NCBI GenBank assembly: GCA_018606725.1
Contig: JAGYID010000005.1
Location: 1 to 54,309, forward strand
Length of the DNA: 54,309 nt
Direction of reading: 5' to 3'
Source: Acidobacteriota bacterium
GTDB taxonomy: Bacteria; Acidobacteriota; Polarisedimenticolia; Gp22-AA2
This document shows positions 6,872 to 14,611 of the stretch, one piece after another. Within the stretch, counting starts at the first letter, position 1. Each line of letters starts with the position of its first letter. The position numbers and the translations under genes are program-made. The notes under the pieces were generated by a model. That model was not told the origin of the DNA. It saw nothing but the letters and a program-made list of their open reading frames with translations, and did not search any database.

Positions 6872-8461
6872 ATGGAACGTGGCCCCGCGTCCGATCACAA
6901 AATCGAACCCGAGCACTTCGGGCCGCTCGCCGATCGTCCGCTGATCGAGATGGCGAAGCGGTCCGATCCGGCGGACCTGTTCCCCGGCGCCTCGCTGTTC
7001 CTCAGCGCGCGACAGCAAAAGAAGCGCCGACAGCAGTGGGAGGCGGTGCGGCCGCTGGCCGGCCGGCTGCTGCGGGCGGACGAGCGGATCCTCTATGTCG
7101 CCCAGGCGATGCAGATCCCGCCGGTGCTGCAGTCGATGGCGCTCGGGGCCTTCGTCTACGCCTATCACCAGGCCGTTCTCGTCTTCACCGACAGCCGGAT
7201 CATCGAGGTGCTGCTGAACTTCCGGGGCAACGGCCCGGGGACGCGCATCCGCACCTTCGACTTCGCCGGGGTCCGGGGGCTCAAGCTGTCGTTCGGCAAG
7301 CTGACGCTGCAGCCGGTCGAGGGGAAGAAACAGGCCTGGAGGTTCCCGATCGGCGGAGACAAGAAGCTCCTGAAGCTGCTGTTGCCGCGCCTGCAGACGC
7401 GGCTGGTGCTGGGGGCGTCGACCTCGACCGGCGCGCTGCCGCAGTGGCATTGCCCGCAGTGCGGGGCGGCCGTGCCGGCGAATCCCGATTCGTGCGCCGC
7501 CTGCGGCACGCTGTATCGCTCGTCGCGCCTGGCGACCTGGCTGTCGCTGGCGTTCCCCGGCGCCGGCCTGCTCTACGTCGGCCATCCGTTCCTGGCGGCC
7601 GCCGACTTCCTCGGCGAGGTCCTGCTGTTCACCATCTGGGTGGCGGTCGCGGTGGCGGATTCCGGGGATGACGGGATCGGCCCGACCCTGGCGCTTGGCG
7701 CGTTCTTCTTCGTGGCGACCAAGTTCCAGAGCATCCACCTTGGGCATGTCCTGGTGGCGCGCAGCGTGCCGGAGACACCGCGACGGCGGCAGGGGTTCCG
7801 CCGGTTCGCGGCGGCGGGCGCGGCCTTGTCGGCGCTGCTCGTGCTGGGCGCCTTCCCGCTGGCCGGAAGCGCGCGGCCGCGGCTCGAGCACGATCTCGAC
7901 GCCTCGACCGACGACGGCGCCTGGAGCGGCAGCCGGGTGGCCGCCGAATGGGGCTATTTCAAGGATGACCGGGATGCGCGCTCACAGTGGACGCACGCGG
8001 AGACCGGCGTGCACGTCACGGTGTTCGCCTACGCGCAGGGGCTGCTCGACGAGCTCGAGCAGTTTCACCGCGACTGGTCCCGGATCATGAAGGAGCGCGG
8101 CGTGGGCGCCATCGCCGACGATGACTCGCTCCCGCCGCCGTTCCACGGCTTCCGCTACATCGGCGAGGTGCCGGTGAAGGGAGGCGAGCCGCTGGCCCAG
8201 ATCACCTATTTCCTGTTCGATCTGGACGGGCACGACATCCACCAGGTGTTCATGGCGGTGCCGCGCGAGGACGCCGACGCGGCCGACGCCATCGTGCGCG
8301 ATTTCCTGGCGCACGCCCGCTGGATCGACTCGACCCCGCCGGAGCGTCCGGCCGCCCCGCCGGAAGGCGCCGCGTCACCGGGAGAGGCCGATGCGGCCGC
8401 GCCCGCTGCGGGCGATGCGGCAGCGCCGGGCGTGGAGGACGCCGCACCGGCGGTACGCTAG
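6872..8461 (+). CDS. Zinc-ribbon membrane protein of unknown function
   Basis: Protein of 529 residues with no confident family. The first 180 residues are soluble, with a beta-rich segment that resembles a bacterial PH-like fold. Next comes a zinc ribbon with CPQC and CAAC pairs (about residues 195-213). After it, several hydrophobic segments begin with a TM2-like stretch, AFPGAGLLYVGHP. A further transmembrane segment precedes a soluble domain (about 330-490) and an Ala/Pro/Glu-rich tail. The ATG at 6872 has GGAGG seven bases upstream, preferred over a GTG two codons earlier. The stop lies four bases from the stop of the convergent oxidoreductase. It may sense or buffer something at the membrane, but nothing fixes the role. 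Confidence 0.8.
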   Translation: MERGPASDHKIEPEHFGPLADRPLIEMAKRSDPADLFPGASLFLSARQQKKRRQQWEAVRPLAGRLLRADERILYVAQAMQIPPVLQSMALGAFVYAYHQAVLVFTDSRIIEVLLNFRGNGPGTRIRTFDFAGVRGLKLSFGKLTLQPVEGKKQAWRFPIGGDKKLLKLLLPRLQTRLVLGASTSTGALPQWHCPQCGAAVPANPDSCAACGTLYRSSRLATWLSLAFPGAGLLYVGHPFLAAADFLGEVLLFTIWVAVAVADSGDDGIGPTLALGAFFFVATKFQSIHLGHVLVARSVPETPRRRQGFRRFAAAGAALSALLVLGAFPLAGSARPRLEHDLDASTDDGAWSGSRVAAEWGYFKDDRDARSQWTHAETGVHVTVFAYAQGLLDELEQFHRDWSRIMKERGVGAIADDDSLPPPFHGFRYIGEVPVKGGEPLAQITYFLFDLDGHDIHQVFMAVPREDADAADAIVRDFLAHARWIDSTPPERPAAPPEGAASPGEADAAAPAAGDAAAPGVEDAAPAVR

Positions 8462-8465
8462 CAGC

Positions 8466-9431
8466 CTAGGGAATCAAAACGATTTTGCCGAACGACCCCG
8501 GCTCCATGATCAGCGCATGGGCCCGCGGCGCGTCGCGCAGCGGCAGCTCGCGGCCGACGATCGGCCGCAGCGTCCCGTTCTCGAGCCCGGCGACGAGCGC
8601 CGCGTGGATGCATGCGGCGTCGGCCGCGCCCAGGTTGTAGAGCGACATCCCCAGGATGGCAGCGTCGCGCCCCATGGTGTCGCGCGGGTCGATCTCGACC
8701 GTGCCGCGGCTGCCGATGACGACGACCCGGCCGCCCGGGGCCAGCGCCTTGAGGTCCATCCCCAGGTTGACGTTCGCCAGCATTTCCAGGATGACATCGA
8801 CGCCGCGCCCGCCGGTCAGCTCGGCGATCGTCCGGAAGTAGTCCGGTGCTTTGCGGTGGTCGAGGACATGGTGGGCGCCCTGCTCGCCGGCCAGGTCGCG
8901 TCCCTTCGCCGTGCCGGCGGTGGCGATGATCCTCAGGCCGGCGGCGCGCGCCAGCTGCACCGCCGCCACGCCGACCCCGCCGCTGGCGCCGTGCACCAGG
9001 ACGGTCTCGCCAGGGAGCGCGCGGCCCCGCTGGTGGAGCGCCCGGAACGCCGTGGCGTACGGGGTGTTCACCGCCGCTCCCTGCTGGAAGGTGATCGACC
9101 CGGGAAGCGGGTGGACCTGTGCCTCGGTGCACAGCACCAGATCGGCGTAGGCGCCGCTCAGGTTCCAGCCGGTGTAAACGCGGTCGCCGGCGCGGACGCG
9201 GCTGACGCCGTCGCCGACCGCCTCGACCGTGCCGGCGGCGTCGAGGCCGGGGGTGTACGGCAGGGGAGCCTTGATCGGATAGAGCCCGGAGCGGAGATAG
9301 GTGTCGACCGGGTTGACTCCGGCCGCGCGGACGCGCACCACGACCTGCCCGCGCTCCGGCCGCGGATCGGGCACGTCCTCCAGGCGCATCACCTCGGGGC
9401 CGCCGGTCTGGTGGACTCGAATCGCTTTCAT
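8466..9431 (-). CDS. Zinc-independent medium-chain NADPH:quinone oxidoreductase
   Basis: Zeta-crystallin/Qor-like medium-chain reductase, 321 residues, probably cytosolic and NADPH-using. The Rossmann loop is HGASGGVGVAAVQLA (about residues 147-161). The N-terminal GroES-like domain has AAGVNPVDTYLRSG but not the Cys/His zinc ligands of alcohol dehydrogenases. The ATG at 9431 has GGAG eight bases upstream. It is a single gene between two plus-strand genes. Quinone reduction is the family default; other activated alkenes or aldehydes are possible. Confidence 0.9.
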   Translation of the reverse strand: MKAIRVHQTGGPEVMRLEDVPDPRPERGQVVVRVRAAGVNPVDTYLRSGLYPIKAPLPYTPGLDAAGTVEAVGDGVSRVRAGDRVYTGWNLSGAYADLVLCTEAQVHPLPGSITFQQGAAVNTPYATAFRALHQRGRALPGETVLVHGASGGVGVAAVQLARAAGLRIIATAGTAKGRDLAGEQGAHHVLDHRKAPDYFRTIAELTGGRGVDVILEMLANVNLGMDLKALAPGGRVVVIGSRGTVEIDPRDTMGRDAAILGMSLYNLGAADAACIHAALVAGLENGTLRPIVGRELPLRDAPRAHALIMEPGSFGKIVLIP

Positions 9432-9574
9432 CGGTGATCTCCAGCTGATTGCGCCGATTCTATCCCAGGAGCCGGCCGGGATCGCCGCGGGGCCATTCCG
9501 GCGGCGGCAGCGGCGCGCCGGTGAGAGATCCGGGCTAGAATGCGTCGGTTTTCCCCGGCCCCGGAGGAGCGTCC

Positions 9575-12500
9575 ATGTCTGCACGTCGGTCCCGCCCCGC
9601 ATCCCTGCTCGTTGCCCTGGTCGTCCTGCTCGGCGTCGGCATCGGCGCCGCTCGCGCCGCCGAGGAGCCCGAGAAGCCCTCCAAGGGGCCGGAGGAGTTC
9701 AACAGCCTGAAGTTCAGGCTGGTCGGTCCGGCGGCCGGTGGAAGGGTGTCGCGGGTCGCCGGCGTGCCCGGCGATCCGCTGGTCTACTGGGCGGCGACGG
9801 CGTCGGGCGGTGTGTGGAAGTCGGAGGACGGCGGCGTCGACTGGAAGCCGGTCTTCGACGACCAGCCGATCGCGTCGATCGGCTCGATCGCGGTGGCGCC
9901 CTCGAACCCGGGCGTCGTCTACGTCGGCTCGGGCGAGGCGAACATCCGCGGCAACGTGGCGCCCGGCAATGGCATCTACCGGACCACCGACGGCGGCAAG
10001 AGCTGGACGCACGTCTGGAAGCAGGAAGGCCAGATCGGGACGATGATCGTCCACCCGACGAACCCCGACCTCGCCTTCGCCGCCGTGCTCGGCCACGCCT
10101 TCGGGCCCAACCCGGAGCGCGGCGTCTATCGCACCCGGGACGGCGGCCGGACCTGGCAGCAGGTGCTCAAGAAGGACGCCGAGACCGGCGCCTCGGATGT
10201 CTGCTTCGATCCGTCGAATCCGAACATCCTGTTCGCCGGATTCTGGCAGGCGCGGCGCCGGCCATGGGCCATGACCAGCGGCGGCCCCGGGTCGGGTCTG
10301 TACCGCTCGACCGACGGCGGCGATTCGTGGACGCAGCTCACCGGGCACGGATTGCCGGAGGGGATCTGGGGCAAGGTCGGGGTGGCGGTCGCGCCGTCGA
10401 ATGGCCGGCGCGTCTACGCGCTGATCGAGGCAGAGAAGGGCGGCCTGTTCCGATCGGATGACGGCGGCGACGCGTGGGACCGGGTCAGCGACCATCACGG
10501 CCTCACCCAGCGCGCCTGGTACTACACGACGATCACCGTCGACCCGTCCAACGCCGATGTCGCCTGGTTCCCGCAAGTGCCGATGCTCAAGACGATCGAC
10601 GGCGGCAGGACCATCAAGCAGGTCAAGGGGATCCATCACGGCGACCATCACGACGTCTGGATTGATCCAAAGAATCCGAAACGGTTGATCGGCGCCAACG
10701 ACGGCGGCGTCGACCTGTCGTGGGATGGCGGCGAATCCTGGTATGCGCCGCCTCTGCCGCTCGGGCAGCTCTACCACGTCTCCGCCGACAACTCGCAGCC
10801 GTACCGGGTGATGGGCGCGATGCAGGATCTCGGGACCGCCTCGTGTCCGAGCGACAGCCTGCACGGCGGCGGCATCGGCAATGCCGACTGCCACGACGTC
10901 GGCGGCGGCGAAGCGGGGCACGCGCAGGCGGACACCGCCGACCCGAACATCGTCTGGGCGGGCGAGTACTTCGGCATCATCACCCGCTACGATCACCGGA
11001 CCGGCATGGCGCGCAACGTGGCGATCTATCCGGAGAACATGTCCGGCCACGGCGCCGAGGACAACCGCCATCGATTCCAGTGGACGGCGCCGATCGTCGT
11101 ATCGCCGCATGATCCGAAGACGGTCTACCACGCCGGCAACGTCCTGTTCCGCACCACCGACGGCGGCCAGACCTGGACGCCGATCAGCCCGGATCTGACG
11201 CGCAACGACAAGACGAAGCAGAAGTGGTCGGGAGGGCCGATCACCGGCGACAACACCGGGGTCGAGTGGTACGACACCATCTTCGCGGTCGCCGAGTCGG
11301 CGAAGGAGAAGGGGCTCCTGTGGGCCGGCACCGACGACGGGCTGGTGCAGATGAGTCGCGATGGCGGGGCTCACTGGGCCAATCTCACGGCCAACATCAA
11401 GGGGCTGCCGGAGTGGGGGACGGTGAGCCTGATCGAGGCCTCGCCGCACGACGCCGCGGCCGCCTATGTCGTCGTCGACGCCCACCGGCTCGACGACATG
11501 CGGCCGTATCTGTGGAAGACCTCCGACTACGGCAAGACCTGGAAGAGCCTGACCGCGAAACTGCCCCAGGATGTGTACCTGCACGCGGTGCGCGAGGATC
11601 CGAAGAAGAAGGGGATGCTCTACGTGGGGACCGAGCGCGGCGTCATGTTCTCGCGCGACGACGGCGCCACCTGGCAGCTGCTCGGCCTGAACCTGCCGAC
11701 GGTGGCGGTGCACGATCTGGTCGTCAAGGACGACGACCTGGTGCTGGGGACGCACGGCCGCTCGATGTGGATCCTCGATGACCTCCAGCCGCTGCGCGAC
11801 TGGTCGCCGGCCGTCGCCGGCGAAGCGATCCACCTGTTCCCGGTGCAGCCGGCGATCCGTTGGGAGCGCCGCGCGTCGTTTCACGGCGACGGTGCCGGCT
11901 CGAACCCGCCGCAGGGCGCCGTCATCAACTACGCCCTGAAGAAGAAACCGGAGGGCACGATCACCCTGGAGATCCTCGACGCCTCCGGGGCCCTGGTCAG
12001 AACCATCACCAGCGTGAAGCAGGAGCCGGAGTTCGCGGAGGACGACCCGGACGCGCCCTGGCAGCCGCCCGACAAGCCGATCCTCAAGACCGAGCCGGGC
12101 GTGCAGCGGGTCGCCTGGGACCTCGAGTGGGAGCCCGCCAGGAAGATCCCCGGCGCCAAGGTCGAAGGAAACCCGGAGGCCGCGCCCCGCGCCGTCCCGG
12201 GCACCTACACCGCCCGGCTGACAGTCGAAGGGAAGACCGTGACGGCGCCGATCGAGGTGCGGCCCGATCCGCGGCTGAGCGTGCCGCAGTCGGACATCGA
12301 GGCGCAGGTGCGGTTCACGCTGCAAGTGAGGGATGCCGTCACACGGCTGTCAACGCTGGTGGCGCAGATCCGCTCGGTGCGGGGGCAGATCAACGTGAAG
12401 AGCGAGGCGCTGAAGGGGAACCCGCGCGCCGCCGACTGGGCGAAGGCGGCAGCCGATCTGGCCGGCAGGTGCGATCGGCTCGAGGAGACGCTGCACAATC

Positions 12501-12772
12501 CGAAGGCGCAGGTGGAGTACGACATCCTCGCCAAGGGGGCGCGCCTCTACTCCCGGCTGAGCCCGCTGCTGAGCAACGCGGTCGACGGCACCGGCGCCCC
12601 GACTCAGGGGGTGCGCGAGGTGTTCGCCGGGCAGGCGAAGGAGCTGGACGGCCTCGAAGCCGAGTGGAACGCCATGGTCGGGGGCGATCTCGCCGCGCTC
12701 AACCGCAGGGCGGCGGAGATGAAGCTCGAGGGGGTCGTGGTGCCGGAGGCCGGGAGCCCCGCCAAGCGGTGA
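9575..12772 (+). CDS. Large exported sortilin/BNR-type beta-propeller protein
   Basis: Protein of 1065 residues with a clear signal peptide ending near GAARAAEEP. Many BNR/VPS10 turns are visible, such as TDGGKSW, RDGGRTW, STDGGDSW, TDGGQTW, RDGGAHW and DDGATW. They run from about residue 40 to 740 and imply one or two large propellers. After that come a beta-sandwich-like segment with an ILDASGALVRTI motif and a helical C-terminus. Such proteins are often labelled glycosyl hydrolase, but no catalytic residues can be pointed to; binding or peptidase-accessory roles are as likely. The ATG at 9575 has GGAGGAG seven bases upstream. It is probably monocistronic, located in periplasm or secreted. 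Confidence 0.88.
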   Translation: MSARRSRPASLLVALVVLLGVGIGAARAAEEPEKPSKGPEEFNSLKFRLVGPAAGGRVSRVAGVPGDPLVYWAATASGGVWKSEDGGVDWKPVFDDQPIASIGSIAVAPSNPGVVYVGSGEANIRGNVAPGNGIYRTTDGGKSWTHVWKQEGQIGTMIVHPTNPDLAFAAVLGHAFGPNPERGVYRTRDGGRTWQQVLKKDAETGASDVCFDPSNPNILFAGFWQARRRPWAMTSGGPGSGLYRSTDGGDSWTQLTGHGLPEGIWGKVGVAVAPSNGRRVYALIEAEKGGLFRSDDGGDAWDRVSDHHGLTQRAWYYTTITVDPSNADVAWFPQVPMLKTIDGGRTIKQVKGIHHGDHHDVWIDPKNPKRLIGANDGGVDLSWDGGESWYAPPLPLGQLYHVSADNSQPYRVMGAMQDLGTASCPSDSLHGGGIGNADCHDVGGGEAGHAQADTADPNIVWAGEYFGIITRYDHRTGMARNVAIYPENMSGHGAEDNRHRFQWTAPIVVSPHDPKTVYHAGNVLFRTTDGGQTWTPISPDLTRNDKTKQKWSGGPITGDNTGVEWYDTIFAVAESAKEKGLLWAGTDDGLVQMSRDGGAHWANLTANIKGLPEWGTVSLIEASPHDAAAAYVVVDAHRLDDMRPYLWKTSDYGKTWKSLTAKLPQDVYLHAVREDPKKKGMLYVGTERGVMFSRDDGATWQLLGLNLPTVAVHDLVVKDDDLVLGTHGRSMWILDDLQPLRDWSPAVAGEAIHLFPVQPAIRWERRASFHGDGAGSNPPQGAVINYALKKKPEGTITLEILDASGALVRTITSVKQEPEFAEDDPDAPWQPPDKPILKTEPGVQRVAWDLEWEPARKIPGAKVEGNPEAAPRAVPGTYTARLTVEGKTVTAPIEVRPDPRLSVPQSDIEAQVRFTLQVRDAVTRLSTLVAQIRSVRGQINVKSEALKGNPRAADWAKAAADLAGRCDRLEETLHNPKAQVEYDILAKGARLYSRLSPLLSNAVDGTGAPTQGVREVFAGQAKELDGLEAEWNAMVGGDLAALNRRAAEMKLEGVVVPEAGSPAKR

Positions 12773-12782
12773 GGCATCGGCG

Positions 12783-12811
12783 GATTGACAGTCCCCGCCC
12801 GAAGATTGACA
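12783..12811. repeat. Repeated GATTGACA box upstream of the pilin-like gene
   Basis: GATTGACA occurs at 12783-12790 and 12804-12811, 21 bases apart, which is two helical turns. The longer string GGCGGATTGACA at 12779-12790 recurs exactly at 14209-14220, where it supplies the -35 of another promoter. No good -10 follows here. The rest of the 275-base gap 12773-13047 shows no gene. Either tandem -35-like elements or a binding site for a regulator is possible. Confidence 0.35.
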
Positions 12812-13047
12812 TTCCACGTCAGCGCGCGGCATCGCGGCGACGGGCCCGGGGTGCCGGCGGCGCGTCGCCGAACCGTCATGTCCGCCGTTCGTTTGTCGCG
12901 CCAAGCATCATCTCCTCTGTGACTTGCGGCGGTGCAGTCGCCGGTCGATGGCGCTTTGACGGGCGCCTGCCCTGTCCTCCACCCGTCCCGGGAACGGTTC
13001 TTGCTGTAAAGGGGCGGGCACGAGTCCGTCGGTGGAGGAATGCAGCC

Positions 13048-13539
13048 ATGAACTGGGCGGATCACTCGTTGAAAGAATCGTGCAATCGGAGCCGACCGTC
13101 GGGATCCGGCGCCGGCTTCACGATCGTCGAGCTCCTGATCGTGCTGGCGATCATCGGCATCATCTCAGCCATCGGGCTGAGCGCCGGACAGTACGCCTTC
13201 GATGCGTCGCGCCTGGGCAGCACGGTCGCCAACATGCGCGGCGTGGCCGACGCCATCCTGAAGTACCAGTCCGACAACAGCGCGCTGCCGTCGGGAGGCC
13301 TGCAGCCGGTGAGCGCCATTGCCGCCGCGCTGCGCCCGGTCGGCGGTTCGGTCGGGCTGAAGGACGGCTGGGGTTGGGACATCTATTACGAGCCGATCAC
13401 CGGCGGCGGCGACCCGACCTTCCGCGTCTACTCGTACGGCAAGGACGGCACGCCCGACGGATCGGTGACCGGCACCTGGGTCGACTTCTACACCGACATC
13501 GTGTTCGAGGGCAGCGGGTTCATCCAGACCCGGTGGTGA
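13048..13539 (+). CDS. Type IV pilin / GspG-like pseudopilin
   Basis: Protein of 163 residues with a class III leader. Prepilin peptidase is predicted to cut at Gly23-Phe24 in GAGFTIVELL, leaving Glu at +5 of the mature chain, followed by a single hydrophobic helix (about 24-46). The soluble part has a GspG-like C-terminal layout with WGWDIYYEP and a YSYGKDG stretch near the end. The ATG at 13048 has GGAGGA upstream. No secretion ATPase, platform or peptidase gene lies nearby, so the assembly machinery must be elsewhere. It could be a minor pilin or a type II secretion pseudopilin. Confidence 0.85.
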   Translation: MNWADHSLKESCNRSRPSGSGAGFTIVELLIVLAIIGIISAIGLSAGQYAFDASRLGSTVANMRGVADAILKYQSDNSALPSGGLQPVSAIAAALRPVGGSVGLKDGWGWDIYYEPITGGGDPTFRVYSYGKDGTPDGSVTGTWVDFYTDIVFEGSGFIQTRW

Positions 13540-13577
13540 GCGGGGCTCGCCGGTGAACGATTCACAGAGGCGCAACG

Positions 13578-14174
13578 ATGGCTGATACGACGATGGATCG
13601 CTACCTGAACCTGCTCGGCCTCGAGCCGGGCGCGACGCTCGACGAGGTGACCACCACCTACTACTCGCACCTCGAGAAGCTGTCGAAGAACCCGACCGAA
13701 GAGGACGAACGGCTGCTGCAGCAGCTCAAGCATGCCTATGCTTGCCTGCGGCGCGCCTATGTCCCGCCGCCACCGAAGGGCCTGTCGGTGGCCGTGAACA
13801 CGCGCGTGCTGTTCCCGGTGATGGCGGTCCTGGCGGTCGTCCTGGGAGCTGCCCTGTTCATGATGAATCGCGGCAACATCAAAATGATGATCACCCGTTA
13901 CGAGCCGGGGGTGGTTCTGCGCTGGGAAGGGAAATCGGCGCCGTACGGCCAGGTCGTCGCCTACGACGCCCGGCACCGGTTCAGCACCGGCGGCCCGTCG
14001 GCGGCCTACCAGATTCGCCTGGCGGACAAGAACGAGACCATCTGGCTGAGCGAGCGGATCGTCGTCAAGGCGATGTTGCCGGCCGGCTCTGCGATCGCGC
14101 CGGCCACCCCGGCGTCGGTCGGCGCGCCAGCCGCGCCGGGTCCGAACGTCGCGCCGGCCAACGCGCCTCGCTGA
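13578..14174 (+). CDS. J-domain-like membrane protein of unknown function
   Basis: Protein of 198 residues. Residues 1-65 look like a short helical J-type domain (YLNLLGLEPGATLDEV then a long helix and LKHAYACLRRAY), but the HPD signature is absent, so Hsp70 stimulation is unlikely. One transmembrane helix follows (about 75-95). Then comes a small soluble beta-rich domain and an Ala/Pro tail. The GAGG box before the ATG at 13578 is good. It follows the pilin-like gene by 38 bases and may share its transcript. Function is unknown; a membrane adaptor is a guess. Confidence 0.7.
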   Translation: MADTTMDRYLNLLGLEPGATLDEVTTTYYSHLEKLSKNPTEEDERLLQQLKHAYACLRRAYVPPPPKGLSVAVNTRVLFPVMAVLAVVLGAALFMMNRGNIKMMITRYEPGVVLRWEGKSAPYGQVVAYDARHRFSTGGPSAAYQIRLADKNETIWLSERIVVKAMLPAGSAIAPATPASVGAPAAPGPNVAPANAPR

Positions 14175-14214
14175 CGGACCGGCCGGGCCGCCCGGCCCGG
14201 CGGCCGCAGGCGGA

Positions 14215-14242
14215 TTGACAAGGCCGCGACGCCCCGTATAGG
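14215..14242 (+). promoter_or_regulatory. Sigma70-type promoter for the small Cys-rich gene
   Basis: A consensus TTGACA (14215-14220), 16-base spacer, then TATAGG (14237-14242). Start of transcription would fall near 14249, about 39 bases before the ATG at 14288. A GC-rich hairpin (14181-14197) lies just upstream and may mark the end of the preceding transcript, although it lacks a T-tract. Confidence 0.6.
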
Positions 14243-14287
14243 CTCGCCGCACGTTGACGTGACCCATTCGCCAATCAGGAGGCCATC

Positions 14288-14581
14288 ATGCGCAGGTTGG
14301 TGCGGAAAGTCTTCGTCCTCGCTGCACTCATCGCGGTCGCCTCGCTCGTTCCAGCGCTCCTGTCCCTGCCCTCCCCGGCCGGGACTCCCTACGTCTCGGC
14401 GCTGTCCACCGTCGTCGTCCCGGCGATGGCGGCGACGACCTGCGAGAACAAGCATTGCTACATCGCGCCCGACGGCAACCAGTCGAAGTGCGTCGACAAC
14501 GCCCTGACGCGCTGCGTGATCACCAGCGTGCACGGCCGCGGTCACGGCCGGATCTGCACGACGTACGACTGCTCCCTGTAG
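14288..14581 (+). CDS. Small secreted Cys-rich protein
   Basis: Protein of 97 residues with a long Sec signal peptide that probably ends after VPAMAA (about residue 48). The mature part of about 50 residues holds six Cys (TCENKHCYI, KCVDN, RCVI, ICTTYDC), an even number consistent with three disulfides. It also has a His/Arg/Gly stretch, HGRGHGR. The ATG at 14288 has a perfect AGGAGG upstream, and a good promoter stands at 14215. No family is recognised. It could bind metal, inhibit an enzyme or act outside the cell. The kinase-TolB gene starts 30 bases downstream and may be cotranscribed. Confidence 0.75.
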   Translation: MRRLVRKVFVLAALIAVASLVPALLSLPSPAGTPYVSALSTVVVPAMAATTCENKHCYIAPDGNQSKCVDNALTRCVITSVHGRGHGRICTTYDCSL

Positions 14582-14611
14582 TCGCATCGCACCACACCCG
14601 GAGGACCCGGG

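Noticed and set aside
9428-12325. 965-codon open frame on the minus strand opposite the sortilin-like gene
   Set aside because: Arg/Gly/Ala/Asp-rich low-complexity translation with no motif, signal or ribosome site. It is antisense to a gene with clear repeats and a signal peptide; such shadows are common at this GC content.
9575-12772. Glycosyl hydrolase assignment for the BNR protein
   Set aside because: The DGG-W repeats show a propeller fold only; no catalytic residues can be identified.
11860-13047. In-frame upstream extension of the pilin-like gene
   Set aside because: The extra residues are a shadow of the preceding gene; the ribosome site and short class III leader fix the start at 13048.
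14181-14197. GC-rich hairpin as a rho-independent terminator
   Set aside because: Stem GCCGGG/CCCGGC is present but no T-tract follows; it may be chance in GC-rich DNA.
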